Shown here: piece after piece, positions 1 to 8,822 of the stretch
Layout of the letters: every line of letters begins with the position of its first letter
Position numbering within the stretch: position 1 is the first letter of the stretch
Assembly (NCBI GenBank): GCA_030425905.1
Contig: JAUHZT010000010.1
Coordinates: 1 to 43,480 of the forward strand
Direction: 5' to 3'
Length of the DNA stretch: 43,480 nucleotides
From: Gammaproteobacteria bacterium
GTDB taxonomy: Bacteria; Pseudomonadota; Gammaproteobacteria; Steroidobacterales; Woeseiaceae
Notes under the pieces: model-generated
Told to the model about the DNA's origin: nothing
Database searches by the model: none
The model's input: only the letters and a program-made list of their open reading frames with translations
Made by a program: the position numbers and the translations under genes

Positions 1-56
1 GGACTCAGCAGACGACCCTGTGGAACTTCACGTACTTTCTGTGGCTGCGAACTCAT
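1..56 (-). CDS. 5' end of an unidentified gene (cut by window edge)
   Basis: An ATG at 54-56 on the minus strand overlaps the stop of the FAD oxidoreductase gene in an ATGA junction. An AGGAGA ribosome site sits about 8 bases before it. Only 18 codons are visible, beginning MSSQPQKVREVPQGRLLS, so no family can be named. The ideal ribosome site and the 4-bp coupling make it very likely the next member of the leftward operon with the two PYROXD2-type oxidoreductases and the class III aminotransferase. The family is unknown. Confidence 0.6.
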   Translation of the reverse strand, partial: MSSQPQKVREVPQGRLLS

Positions 57-1597
57 GCCGATTTCTCCTGGCGCAATATCGTGCGTGCTGCGTTACGTCC
101 TGCGGCACCGCTAATGCCGCCACCCGGGTGCGCGCCTGCGCCGCAGAGGTACAGCCCGTCTATCGGCAGTGCGTACTGTGCGGCACCGTTAACCGGCCGG
201 ACGAACAGGAACTGGTCCAGCGTGAGCTCGGCGTGATGCCAGTGGCCACCCGTGATATGAAATTCCTGTTCGATGTCGGCCGGCGTTAATAGCTCACTGG
301 CCGTGATCAATGACCTCAGGCCCGGCGCGTAACGTTCCAGCGTGTCGAGAATGGTGTTCTGGAAAGCCTCGTGCGTGGCATCCGACCAGCCGTCGCGTAA
401 TTCGTACGGCGCGTATTGCACGACCGCGGACAGCACATGCTTGCCCGTGGGTGCCAGCGTCTCGTCGCGAACGCTCGGAAAGCTCAATTCGATAACCGGG
501 GCGGGTGATGTCTCGCCGTACTTGGCCGGGTTGAATGCGCGCTCGACATAGTTTTCGTCGGGCGCGATCACAATGCGTTCGGCAAAATCCTTTTTCGACA
601 GGCCGTCAATGACAGGCAGGCTGTCGAGTGCGAGATGCAGCTTTGCGGCATTGCCTTTTGCGCGCAGGTGACTGATGCGTCGTGCAAACCCGGTCTCGAA
701 GTGCTTCGCACCCACGAGATCCATAACGGTGCGTTTGGGATCGGCATTTGAGACGACGCGAAAACTGTTAAAGCGCTCGCCACTTTCCGTTTCGACGCCT
801 GCGACACGACCGTTCTCGATGACGATACGTTTAACTGGCATGCCGGTGCGAATCGTAACGCCGTTACTGCGCGCGATATGTGCGAGGTCGTCGCTGAGTG
901 CACCGGCACCACCTGCCGCGGTAGCGACCTTGCCGTGTCCGCCGGCTTGCCGGTACAGGTAAGTCAGGATGGTGTTCGGCGAACGCGGGCCGAGATGGGT
1001 GCCGAGAACCGCATCGAGGCTGATCGCTCCTTTGAGCAGACCGCTACTGAAACGCTCAGTGACTTCATCGTAAATGTTCATGCCGATCAGGCGCAGGAAC
1101 TCGCGCATCTCGTGCTTGCCAAGCCTGCGAATGTCGAAGCCGAGCTGCGCGAGCGTCATCAGGTCGGCGGCTTTCTTTGTGCCGAGCCGTGGCGGCGGCT
1201 TGTTCAGGTAGGTTGTCAGCAAGTCAGCAAAGCGCGTCATGCGTTTGCGGAAGTCCCGGTATTCCTTCGCGTCTTCGTCGGACACGCCGTCGACCGAGTT
1301 CGCCTTGAGGCGCACATGCTGTCCGTCTTCGGCCAGGGCTATCGTGCCGAGGTTATCGCTCGCGAGTCGCGGTTTCAGGCCGAGTTCTTTCTGCACGACA
1401 GGCTGTAGCTGGTACAGGAGGTGTGCGCAGGCCGAAACCGAGTAGCCGTCGGCAAACTCACGCGTGATCGCAGCGCCGCCAACCTGTGCGTTCGCCTCGA
1501 GCACCAGAACGCTTTTGCCGGCTTTGGCGAGTAAAGCCGAGCACACGAGACCGTTGTGCCCGCCGCCGACGATAATGGCATCGTAGGTATCAGTCAT
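53..1597 (-). CDS. PYROXD2/CrtI-type FAD-dependent oxidoreductase (second of a tandem pair)
   Basis: A 514-residue flavoprotein of the phytoene-desaturase-like amine oxidase superfamily. The N-terminal dinucleotide-binding motif is IIVGGGHNGL (about residues 8-17), with the acidic end of strand 2 in VLVLEAN. The C-terminal FAD-binding block is LYLCGAGAHPGGGISGAAG, the usual ending of PYROXD2-like proteins. No signal peptide is seen, so it is probably cytoplasmic. The ATG at 1597 has GGAG about 9 bases upstream and overlaps the stop of the upstream paralogue by 8 bp (ATGACTGA). It is therefore coupled to that gene and to the cut gene at the left edge. The substrate is not readable from sequence; with an aminotransferase upstream and amine transport nearby, oxidation of a C-N or C-C bond in an amine catabolite is an inference. 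Confidence 0.88.
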   Translation of the reverse strand: MTDTYDAIIVGGGHNGLVCSALLAKAGKSVLVLEANAQVGGAAITREFADGYSVSACAHLLYQLQPVVQKELGLKPRLASDNLGTIALAEDGQHVRLKANSVDGVSDEDAKEYRDFRKRMTRFADLLTTYLNKPPPRLGTKKAADLMTLAQLGFDIRRLGKHEMREFLRLIGMNIYDEVTERFSSGLLKGAISLDAVLGTHLGPRSPNTILTYLYRQAGGHGKVATAAGGAGALSDDLAHIARSNGVTIRTGMPVKRIVIENGRVAGVETESGERFNSFRVVSNADPKRTVMDLVGAKHFETGFARRISHLRAKGNAAKLHLALDSLPVIDGLSKKDFAERIVIAPDENYVERAFNPAKYGETSPAPVIELSFPSVRDETLAPTGKHVLSAVVQYAPYELRDGWSDATHEAFQNTILDTLERYAPGLRSLITASELLTPADIEQEFHITGGHWHHAELTLDQFLFVRPVNGAAQYALPIDGLYLCGAGAHPGGGISGAAGRNAARTILRQEKSA

Positions 1598-3206
1598 CGC
1601 CGAAATTCTCCGGAACAGTGTTGGGACGTTTCATATCGAGCAGAATCTCGCGCGCCGCATTCGCACCTGGCGCGGCCATCACGCCGCCACCCGGGTGCGT
1701 GCTGGAGCCGCACATGTACAAGCCGGCAACCGGGCCGCGGTACTGTGCATAGCCGGGCACGGGGCGGTTGAACAGTAGCTGGTCCATGGTCAGTTCGCCG
1801 TGAAAAATATTGCCTTCGGTAATACCGATCTGTTCTTCGATATCCTGCGGGGTGCGAACCTCCATGTGCAGGATCAGGTCCTTGAAGTCAGGGCTGTAGT
1901 TTGCGATCTGATCGACGACGGTCTTGCCGAACTCGTCGCGTTCGGCGTCGGTCCAGCGGCGTCCTTCGATCTGGTGCGGGCAGTACTGCACGAAACAACT
2001 CATGAAGTGTTTGCCGGGCGGCGCCATGGTCGGGTCGTTGAGCGTCGGGATCAGCATGTCCACGTAGGGGTCTTTCGACCAGCGGCCTTCCTTCCAGTCA
2101 TCGTAGGCACGCTCCATGCGTTCAGGCGAATCGATAAAGTGCATGTCGCTGTGGATCAGGCTGCTGCCTTTGGGCAGTGCCGGGAAAGTCGGCAGGCCGT
2201 CGAGTGCGATATTCAGTTTGCCCGACGAGCCTCGAATCTTGAAGTTCTTGACGCGGCGATAGAACCACTCCGGCAGGTCGCTTTCCTGCATGCAATTGAG
2301 GAAGGTTCGCTTGACGTCCATCGCCGAGACGACGACCGGGCTGCTGATTTCCTCGCCGTTTTCCAGCGCAACGCCGGCCACTTTGCCGTTGCGTACGATA
2401 ATCTGGTCGACGCCCGCTTCGGTGCGCAGTTCGCCGCCCGCGGCCTGGAACGCGCTGGCGATGGATTTCGAAACGGCCCCCATGCCGCCACGCGCGAAGC
2501 CCCAGCTACCCACATTGCCGTCCACTTCACCCATGTAGTGATGCAGCAATACGTAGGCCGTGCCCGGTGAATGCACACCGAGCGCTGTGCCGATAATGCC
2601 GCTGCCGGAGAACGCGGCCTTGATGACATCGGATTCGTAGTACTCGTCCAGGTACTCGGCAACGCTCATGGTCCAGAAACGGATGGTTTCGTTCATCCGG
2701 TCCTCGCCCATCTCGAGAAACTTCTTGCCGATTTTCATGAGTTCGCGAATGTCGGACGGTTTAAGCGACGTAGGGTCGGGCGCCGTGCTTAGCAGGAATT
2801 CTCGAATGAAGCGGCACTGGCGCATCGTGTCAGCCGAATAACGCTTGTAGGCATCCGCGTCGTGTCGCGAGATGCGTGCCATCTCGCGGTAGGCCACTTC
2901 CTCGTCGTGGTACGAGCCAAAATAGTCGCCGTTTTCCATGAACGTGACCGAGCCGCCATACGGTGTTATCTGCAGACCATGCTTGTGCAACTCAAGCGCC
3001 CGGTAGATTTCCGGCCGTAACAGGCTGCATACATACGAACAGTTCGAATACATCCAGTCCTTGTAGAGATTTCGACTAACGGCGGCACCGCCGATGTAGT
3101 CGTTCTTCTCCACGCAGACAACGTCGAGCCCGGCGCGAGCCAGGAAAGCCGCAGACGTCAGTCCGTTGTGACCGGCGCCGACAACTATCGCATCATAGGT
3201 TTTCAT
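1590..3206 (-). CDS. PYROXD2/CrtI-type FAD-dependent oxidoreductase (first of a tandem pair)
   Basis: A 538-residue paralogue of the following gene, sharing its layout. The N-terminal FAD motif is IVVGAGHNGLTSAAFLARAG (residues 7-26) and the C-terminal FAD block is LYMCGSSTHPGGGVMAAPG. Both proteins share the late segment with ELTMDQLLFNRPVPGYAQY or its equivalent. The two copies are clearly diverged rather than a recent duplication, so they may act on successive intermediates or as a heteromer. The start at 3206 lies 40 bp from the stop of the class III aminotransferase on the same strand. The flavin-dependent oxidation role is family knowledge; the substrate is unknown. A carotenoid desaturase role is unlikely because no phytoene synthase or other carotenoid gene is nearby. 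Confidence 0.88.
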   Translation of the reverse strand: MKTYDAIVVGAGHNGLTSAAFLARAGLDVVCVEKNDYIGGAAVSRNLYKDWMYSNCSYVCSLLRPEIYRALELHKHGLQITPYGGSVTFMENGDYFGSYHDEEVAYREMARISRHDADAYKRYSADTMRQCRFIREFLLSTAPDPTSLKPSDIRELMKIGKKFLEMGEDRMNETIRFWTMSVAEYLDEYYESDVIKAAFSGSGIIGTALGVHSPGTAYVLLHHYMGEVDGNVGSWGFARGGMGAVSKSIASAFQAAGGELRTEAGVDQIIVRNGKVAGVALENGEEISSPVVVSAMDVKRTFLNCMQESDLPEWFYRRVKNFKIRGSSGKLNIALDGLPTFPALPKGSSLIHSDMHFIDSPERMERAYDDWKEGRWSKDPYVDMLIPTLNDPTMAPPGKHFMSCFVQYCPHQIEGRRWTDAERDEFGKTVVDQIANYSPDFKDLILHMEVRTPQDIEEQIGITEGNIFHGELTMDQLLFNRPVPGYAQYRGPVAGLYMCGSSTHPGGGVMAAPGANAAREILLDMKRPNTVPENFGDD

Positions 3207-3246
3207 TCTTTGGGTAAACCCTCTTTCTTAAGACCGCTCGCCTGGC

Positions 3247-4572
3247 TCAGGCTCTCTTGGCCTGTGCTGTTATTTTGTCCGAGGTAATGTCCACGGCGCG
3301 CTCAAATTTGTCCAGTGTTTCGTCGAGGCAGCCGTCTTTGTGAGCTTCGCACAGGAACCATGGTTCGCGCGAGTCCGGTTCGACAAGAATGCCCTGGTCG
3401 TGCAGTTCCGGTGCCAGTGCATCATAGAACTCGTAGTCTGATTCCAGCCAGGCGCGATAATCGCGCGGCGGCTGTTCAGCAAAGAACAATCCCATCAGTG
3501 CGGGATGGCCAGTGAAGCTGTGCACAATGCTGCGTGCGTCAAGAATCCGGCTGATGCCTGCCTGCAGTTTGAGGCCGTAACTTTCTATATCCTCGAAGGC
3601 GCTCGTCTCGTCGAGTATCTGCAGTGTCTTGTTCGCCGCGGCCAGTGACACGGAGTGACCGGTGAATGTGCCGCCGTGTACCACCCCATCGCCAATGTGC
3701 CGCATGATGTCCTCGCGGCCGGCGACCACCGCAATGGGGTAACCGTTCGCCATGGCTTTGGCGAACGTGCAGACATCCGCTTTGATGCCGAACAGTTCCT
3801 GCACGCCACCGCGCGCGACTCGAAAGCCGGTTTTTACTTCGTCGACGATAAGAACGATGTTGTATTTGTCGCAAAGCTGGCGCACAGCTTCGAGGTATTC
3901 GCGGTCGGCGGTGATGCCGCAACAGTTGCCCATGATTGGTTCGATCAGGAACGCGCCGATGTGCTGGTGGTTGCGCTTGAGCAGATCCTCGACGGCATTG
4001 GCATCGTTCAGTGGCGCCGTATAGAACAGACGCTTCGTTACGGCAGGCACGCCGTCGCCAAAAGGCATCAGTGGTGGGTTGCCGTCGGCCGGGTCCCAGT
4101 CCTCGATCTCCGAGTACCACATAACTTCACTGAACACGCCGTGGTAGCCGCCTTCGACAACGACGTGCGCGTCCTTGCCCGTGTAAGCGCGTGCCACCCG
4201 CAAGGCCGCCATGACAGCCTCGGTCCCGGAGTTTGAAAAACGCACGAGTTCGGCGGCCGGGACCATGCGACTGACCTGGCTTGCAACTTCGTATTCGAGT
4301 TCGGTTGACAGCGCGAACACGCCGCCGACGTGCATGCCGTCGCGCGCCGCTTCGTCGACCCGGTCATCCGCGTAACCGAGAATTATGGGACCGTAGGCGA
4401 GGCGGTAATCAATGTACTCATTGTCATCAATATCCCATATACGGCCACCTTTGCCGCGTTTGATGTAAATGGTCTTGTCGTCACCCCAGTAACGAAAGTT
4501 GGACGAGACGCCCAGCGGCATCTTTTGTTCGGCTCGTTTGAAATGGGCATTGGAATTCTTCAGGCACCGCAT
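3247..4572 (-). CDS. Class III PLP aminotransferase, glutamate-1-semialdehyde aminomutase-like
   Basis: A 441-residue fold-type I PLP enzyme resembling HemL and omega-transaminases. Visible elements are the phosphate-binding SNSGTEA (about 114-120), the PLP-pyridine aspartate in IVDEVKTGF (D244) and the Schiff-base lysine in FAKAMANGYP (K272). I place the start at 4572, where GAGGAGG lies 5 bases before ATG. The frame is open 25 codons further to 4647, but that extension lacks a ribosome site and runs into the operator-like palindrome. It is first gene of the leftward operon with the two FAD oxidoreductases and diverges from the BetI-like regulator. It is unlikely to be the haem-pathway HemL given this catabolic setting; transamination of an amine or amino acid in the same pathway is inferred. 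Confidence 0.88.
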   Translation of the reverse strand: MRCLKNSNAHFKRAEQKMPLGVSSNFRYWGDDKTIYIKRGKGGRIWDIDDNEYIDYRLAYGPIILGYADDRVDEAARDGMHVGGVFALSTELEYEVASQVSRMVPAAELVRFSNSGTEAVMAALRVARAYTGKDAHVVVEGGYHGVFSEVMWYSEIEDWDPADGNPPLMPFGDGVPAVTKRLFYTAPLNDANAVEDLLKRNHQHIGAFLIEPIMGNCCGITADREYLEAVRQLCDKYNIVLIVDEVKTGFRVARGGVQELFGIKADVCTFAKAMANGYPIAVVAGREDIMRHIGDGVVHGGTFTGHSVSLAAANKTLQILDETSAFEDIESYGLKLQAGISRILDARSIVHSFTGHPALMGLFFAEQPPRDYRAWLESDYEFYDALAPELHDQGILVEPDSREPWFLCEAHKDGCLDETLDKFERAVDITSDKITAQAKRA

Positions 4573-4636
4573 ACAACCTCCTCGCAGCTGGCCAGCCTGA
4601 AATATCTCATGGAGCAGGGCTTGGGGTCCAGAAAAA

Positions 4637-4654
4637 TGAATGAGCATTCATTCA
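4637..4654. promoter_or_regulatory. Candidate TetR-family operator (7-bp-arm palindrome)
   Basis: TGAATGA-GCAT-TCATTCA is a perfect inverted repeat with 7-bp arms and a 4-bp centre. It lies in the divergent interval between the class III aminotransferase start (4572) and the BetI-like regulator start (4730). TetR-family repressors often bind palindromes of this size next to their own gene, and TGAATGA half-sites are recalled for FadR-type TetR regulators of acyl-CoA genes. Binding by the adjacent regulator is an inference. The site is positioned to control both the leftward oxidoreductase operon and the rightward regulator/importer operon. Confidence 0.6.
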
Positions 4655-4674
4655 GAATATGGCATCATTCGGCA

Positions 4675-4694
4675 TTGAATGCGTTACTATTCAA
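4675..4694. promoter_or_regulatory. Second inverted repeat in the divergent promoter
   Basis: TTGAAT and ATTCAA form 6-bp arms separated by 8 bp. A CATTC/GAATG pair (4666-4670 and 4677-4681) overlaps it. Together with the palindrome at 4637-4654, ATTCA-type half-sites recur several times over about 60 bp. This could be a second operator or chance in an AT-richer promoter. Confidence 0.3.
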
Positions 4695-4729
4695 GCGTTC
4701 TGGATGCACTTTTCGGGGTCCCCCTGCCT

Positions 4730-5374
4730 ATGGCAAACACAGCCAAAGTATCGATTGCGCGAACCGAGGCGCGCGCAAGGCGGCGTCAGCAGCTGATCGA
4801 GGCCACCATGAAGTGTATTGGCCGCAAAGGCATAGGCGGCACAACCCTGGCGGATGTGGCGGGTGAGGCCGGTCTGTCGCAGGGCATCGTCAACCTGCAT
4901 TTTCAAAGCAAGGACAACCTGTTTCGCGAGACCCTGCAATATCTCGCCGAAGAGTACCGTTCCAAGTTCGAGGGTGTGCTCGAACGCGCCGATTCGTCAC
5001 CCGCGGCAAGCCTGATGGCGCTCATGGAACTCGACCTGAGTCCGTCAATCTGCCAGCCGATGAAGCTGGCCGTCTGGTTTGCCTTCTGGGGCGAGGTCAA
5101 GTCGCGGCCAACCTATCGCAAGATATGCGATGAGATCGACCGCTACTACGACGAGGTTGTAGAGCGCTTGTGCGACGAGATTATCAAGGACGGTTACTAC
5201 CCCAACGTTACCGCGAACAACGTGGCAACCGCGCTTACTTCAATGACCAACGGGCTGTGGTTGTCTTGTTTGATCAGTCCGCAAAGCTGGAACAGGCACG
5301 ATGCACTTGATGCCGTGCGCTGTTACCTGTCGGTCGTTTTTCCCCAACATTTCAGGAGATCCGGAGCAACGTGA
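4730..5374 (+). CDS. BetI-like TetR/AcrR transcriptional regulator
   Basis: A 214-residue regulator. The N-terminal TetR domain has RRRQQLIEATMKCIGRKG, then a helix-turn-helix at about 39-58 (TLADVAGEAGLSQGIVNLHF). The C-terminal half has VWFAFWGEV and a late NGLWLSCL segment, both typical of the BetI branch, which controls choline/betaine genes in E. coli. An ATG at 4679 is in frame, but the extra 17 residues do not look like the family. The start at 4730 matches BetI length, though neither start has a strong ribosome site. It shares its stop with the GTG of the acyl-CoA dehydrogenase (GTGA), so the two are coupled. It likely binds the palindrome at 4637-4654 and senses an amine or acyl-CoA intermediate; the effector is unknown. 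Confidence 0.88.
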   Translation: MANTAKVSIARTEARARRRQQLIEATMKCIGRKGIGGTTLADVAGEAGLSQGIVNLHFQSKDNLFRETLQYLAEEYRSKFEGVLERADSSPAASLMALMELDLSPSICQPMKLAVWFAFWGEVKSRPTYRKICDEIDRYYDEVVERLCDEIIKDGYYPNVTANNVATALTSMTNGLWLSCLISPQSWNRHDALDAVRCYLSVVFPQHFRRSGAT

Positions 5375-6531
5375 ACATTGAGCTTAGTGATACGGCAAAA
5401 GAGTGGCAGGCAACTGCCCGCGCGTTTGCAGATGATTACCTGCAGCCGCACGAGGTCGAGGCGGAGCTCAACAATGGGGAGCTGTCGCCGGCGCTGACAA
5501 AACGTAACAAGGCACGCGCCATCGAGCTTGGCTTTACACTGATTGATGTGCCGAAGGCCTACGGTGGTCTCGCGCTGCCGCTCGAAACGCAGGTTGCCAT
5601 CTGGGAGCAGCTCGGGCGCGTCACCAATGCGCTTTCCTGGTGTTTCTCCGAGGCGCAGGAGTGGATGTTTGAGGCGTGCACCGAGGAGCAGATCCAGACC
5701 TACGTAATGCCCATGACGCGGGGTGAGCGCAAAGACTGCTATGCCATCACGGAATCCGGCCCGGGTTCCGACGTTGCGGGTCTCGATGCTACGGCAGAGC
5801 GCGACGGCGACGAGTATGTGCTCAACGGAGAAAAATGGTACGTGACCAGCGCCAACCTGGCCGACTTTATTTTCTTCCAGGCGCGCATCACCGACGAAGA
5901 CGAGGATGCCCTGTTCTTTGTTGATCAAGGCACACCGGGCATTGTCGAAACGGCCAATCCGCTGTTCAGTCACACCTACGCGTCGCATCATCCTACCTAT
6001 CGCTTCGACAACGTGCGCGTGCCTGCGAGCAAGCGCATTGGCCGACCCGGCGACGGCATGGCGTATACGCATAGCTGGTTTCGTCACGAACGACTCATGA
6101 TTGGCGCACGTAGCTGTGGCGCGGCGGCGCGACTCATCGAAGAAGCGACCGATTTTGCGAGCAAGCGCATCGTCGACGGTGCGCCGCTCAGTGAGAAACA
6201 ACTGATCCAGGCAATGCTTGCCGACAGCGTGACCGAGCTGTGGGCGGCGCGCCTGATGACCTATGAAGCAGCGCGCGCGAGCGATCGCGGTGACGACCTG
6301 AAAGCGCAGCATGCCCGTTGTTCCATGGTCAAACTCTACGTTTCGGAGATGGCGAATCGCGTCGCCGACCGGGTGCTGCAGATCTTTGGCGGTCGTGGCT
6401 ATATGCGTGAAAACGTGGCCGAACGCTTTTTCCGGGAGTTACGGGTCGATCGCATCTGGGAAGGCACGAGTGAAATCCAGCGGCTAATTATTGCGCGGGC
6501 CTTGCTCAAACGCGGTCTCGAGGGTATGTAA
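5371..6531 (+). CDS. Acyl-CoA dehydrogenase
   Basis: A 386-residue flavoenzyme of the normal acyl-CoA dehydrogenase length. Family blocks are CYAITESGPGSD in the middle domain, NGEKWYVTSA, QIFGGRGYM, and the end signature RIWEGTSEIQRLIIAR. The catalytic base is expected to be E364 in that last motif, as in medium-chain and short-chain enzymes. It should oxidise an acyl-CoA alpha-beta bond and pass electrons to ETF. The GTG start at 5371 overlaps the regulator stop and has GGAGATCCGGAG upstream. No CoA ligase or CoA transferase is visible nearby, so the source of the CoA ester is an open question. The polyamine importer follows 38 bp downstream. Confidence 0.92.
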   Translation: MNIELSDTAKEWQATARAFADDYLQPHEVEAELNNGELSPALTKRNKARAIELGFTLIDVPKAYGGLALPLETQVAIWEQLGRVTNALSWCFSEAQEWMFEACTEEQIQTYVMPMTRGERKDCYAITESGPGSDVAGLDATAERDGDEYVLNGEKWYVTSANLADFIFFQARITDEDEDALFFVDQGTPGIVETANPLFSHTYASHHPTYRFDNVRVPASKRIGRPGDGMAYTHSWFRHERLMIGARSCGAAARLIEEATDFASKRIVDGAPLSEKQLIQAMLADSVTELWAARLMTYEAARASDRGDDLKAQHARCSMVKLYVSEMANRVADRVLQIFGGRGYMRENVAERFFRELRVDRIWEGTSEIQRLIIARALLKRGLEGM

Positions 6532-6569
6532 TAGCAAGTCCTGCCATCACGAGCCTCGAACGGAGCAGT

Positions 6570-7688
6570 ATGGAGTTACCTCGAACGTCCGCCGCTGTTT
6601 GCCTGCTTGCGCTCGCTTTGACGCTGTCGTCCTGTTCGCAAGAGGGCGCCGGCGGTGGTAGCGGCAAGAATGTCGTCAACGTTTTCAACTGGGCCGACTA
6701 TTTGGCGCCGGACACGCTGGCAACGTTTGAAGCCGAGACCGGCATTAAGGTCAACTACGACATTTACGACTCCTCCGAGGTGGTCGACGTCAAAATGCTG
6801 ACCGGCAATAGCGGCTACGACGTTGTTGTGCACAGCTATCAGTACTCTGCGCGTCTCGCGCCGATTGGTATCTACCAGCCACTCGACTATGCGCGTTTCA
6901 ATAATCTTGGCAATCTTGACCCGCAGGTAATGGCCGAGATCGACGTTTACGAAACCGTCCGCGGCTACACCGTGCCCTATCATTGGGGTACCACAGGCTA
7001 TGCCTACAACGAGCGGATGGTTCGTGAGCGCCTGCCCGAGCACCCGATGGACAGCGCCGATGTCCTGTTTGATCCGGATGTTGTCAGCAAGCTTGCAGAT
7101 TGCGGCGTGACGCTGCTCGATGGGCCTACGGATCTCTTTCCGATGGTGCTTACCTATCTCGGCCTTGACCCGAACTCGACGGACCCTGACGACCTCGCGG
7201 TTGCCGAAGCGCAGCTAAAGAAAGTGCGGCCCTATATTCTCTATTTCAGCAATCAGAAAATGATCTCCGATTTACCCAATAAGGAGGTTTGTGTTGCGAT
7301 GAGCTGGTCAGGCGATTTTGCCCAGGCAGCGGCGCGCGCGGAGGAGGCCGGTATCGACATAGACCTGCGTTATACCGTTCCCAAAGAGGGCTCGCGCCTG
7401 TGGGTTGACGGCTTTTTTATCCCGGCCGATGCGCCGCATACAGACAACGCGTACCGGTTTATCGATTTCATGACGCGCGCCGACATCGCGGCTAAAAATG
7501 CCAACTCGGTCTACTACGCCAATGCGAACGCGGCGTCCTGGCCTATGGTCGATCGCGAGATACTGGACAACCCGGCCATTTTCCCCGACGAGGCAACCTG
7601 GGGCGTGATGTTTCCGGTGAACCCCGTCGGGCCAAAAGAAGAGCGACCCCGGACCCGCGCATTTGCCCGCGTAAAGAGTGGTCTCTGA
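6570..7688 (+). CDS. potF: Polyamine-binding lipoprotein of ABC importer (PotF-like)
   Basis: A 372-residue solute-binding protein close to E. coli PotF throughout. It differs in having a lipoprotein signal: LTLSSC with the lipid-carrying Cys22. Expected amine-contact residues appear as W41 and D43 (FNWADYLAPDT), W246 and D249 (MSWSGD) and D280 (LWVDGFFIPAD). The end, RTRAFARVKSG, also matches PotF. GGAG lies 4 bases before the ATG. The stop overlaps the ATPase start (TGATG). It delivers its ligand to the two permeases that follow. Putrescine is the reference ligand, but homologues bind other polyamines or guanidino and quaternary amines. The neighbourhood makes a substrate of the adjacent oxidative enzymes plausible. 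Confidence 0.93.
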   Translation: MELPRTSAAVCLLALALTLSSCSQEGAGGGSGKNVVNVFNWADYLAPDTLATFEAETGIKVNYDIYDSSEVVDVKMLTGNSGYDVVVHSYQYSARLAPIGIYQPLDYARFNNLGNLDPQVMAEIDVYETVRGYTVPYHWGTTGYAYNERMVRERLPEHPMDSADVLFDPDVVSKLADCGVTLLDGPTDLFPMVLTYLGLDPNSTDPDDLAVAEAQLKKVRPYILYFSNQKMISDLPNKEVCVAMSWSGDFAQAAARAEEAGIDIDLRYTVPKEGSRLWVDGFFIPADAPHTDNAYRFIDFMTRADIAAKNANSVYYANANAASWPMVDREILDNPAIFPDEATWGVMFPVNPVGPKEERPRTRAFARVKSGL

Positions 7689-8821
7689 TGGAGCACAGGC
7701 AGGAACAGTCCAGTAAGGCCACGGGTGCGCGCAAGGACTTTATTCGTATTCGCAATGTCAGCAAGCATTTTGGCGACTTCGTTGCGGTAGACGACGTGAA
7801 CCTGGACATCGGCAAAGGTGAGTTGTTCTCGATTCTCGGCGGCTCCGGCTGCGGCAAGACGACCCTGCTAAGAATGTTGGCGGGTTTCGAGATCCCCACG
7901 GCCGGTACGATAGAAATTGACGGCCACGATGTCACGAATTTGCCTCCGTATGAGCGGCCGGTAAACATGATGTTTCAGTCTTACGCCGTCTTTCCGCACA
8001 TGAATGTGGAGAAGAACATTGCTTATGGTCTCGTGAAGGATGGAATCAACAAGGACGAGATCGCGAAGCGCGTGGATGCGATGCTCGAACTGGTACAGCT
8101 TGGTGACTTCCGGCGCCGCAAACCAGCGCAGTTGTCGGGTGGCCAGCGACAGCGCGTGGCGCTGGCGCGCGCCCTGATCAAGAAACCAAAGGTTCTGTTG
8201 CTCGACGAGCCGCTTGCGGCACTCGACAAGAAGTTACGCGAGCACACCCAGTTTGAACTCATGAATATTCAGTATGAGCTTGGCATAACCTTTGTGGTGG
8301 TGACGCATGATCAGGAAGAGGCGATGACGCTGTCGAGCCGGATTGCGGTCATGGATAAGGGGCGCTTCAGGCAGGTTGGCACGCCCAAAGAGGTCTATGA
8401 ATTTCCCGAGAACCGTTTTGTTGCCGGTTTCATCGGCACGATCAATACGTTCCGCGGTCGCGTAACTGCGATTAATGAAGAAACCATTTCCGTACATTCC
8501 GACGAGCTTGGGCTCAGTCTTCCGGCGCTCGGCAAGCACGCCGTGGAGATCGGACAGGAAGTGGATATCGCCGTGCGGCCCGAGAAGATATTCCTCGACC
8601 GGGACCGGCCGACCAATGACGAGGACACAATCTTGCAAGGGGTGGTCGACGATCTTGGCTACCTGGGCAATCGGTCGCTGTACCGCATCCGTTTGCCAGG
8701 CGGGCGAATCATCCAGGCCAGTTCGCAGAATCGGCGCCGTTCAGTGACGCGTTTTCTCGAGTGGGAAGACAAGGTCTGGGTTTCCTGGCGGCCGCGCAGT
8801 GCTGTGGTGCTGATCGACTGA
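7688..8821 (+). CDS. potG: Polyamine ABC importer ATPase (PotG-like)
   Basis: A 377-residue ABC ATPase. Walker A is GGSGCGKTT (51-59), the signature LSGGQRQ (149-155), Walker B LLLDEP with D-loop AALDKK, and the switch histidine in VVVTHDQEEA (H207). The C-terminal 130 residues form a TOBE-type regulatory domain with VRPEKIFL, as in PotA/PotG and MalK. It energises the PotH/PotI-like permease pair. Its ATG overlaps the stop of the binding protein by one base, and only one base separates its stop from the next ATG, so all four transporter genes are read as one operon. Confidence 0.94.
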   Translation: MEHRQEQSSKATGARKDFIRIRNVSKHFGDFVAVDDVNLDIGKGELFSILGGSGCGKTTLLRMLAGFEIPTAGTIEIDGHDVTNLPPYERPVNMMFQSYAVFPHMNVEKNIAYGLVKDGINKDEIAKRVDAMLELVQLGDFRRRKPAQLSGGQRQRVALARALIKKPKVLLLDEPLAALDKKLREHTQFELMNIQYELGITFVVVTHDQEEAMTLSSRIAVMDKGRFRQVGTPKEVYEFPENRFVAGFIGTINTFRGRVTAINEETISVHSDELGLSLPALGKHAVEIGQEVDIAVRPEKIFLDRDRPTNDEDTILQGVVDDLGYLGNRSLYRIRLPGGRIIQASSQNRRRSVTRFLEWEDKVWVSWRPRSAVVLID

Positions 8822-8822
8822 T

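Noticed and set aside
53-3206. Carotenoid biosynthesis reading of the CrtI-like pair
   Set aside because: No phytoene synthase, cyclase or other carotenoid gene nearby, and the end motifs fit PYROXD2-type proteins.
5323-6312. Long antisense open frame across the acyl-CoA dehydrogenase gene
   Set aside because: It mirrors a clear coding gene in GC-rich DNA, has no family motif and no ribosome site; similar mirror frames occur across most genes here.
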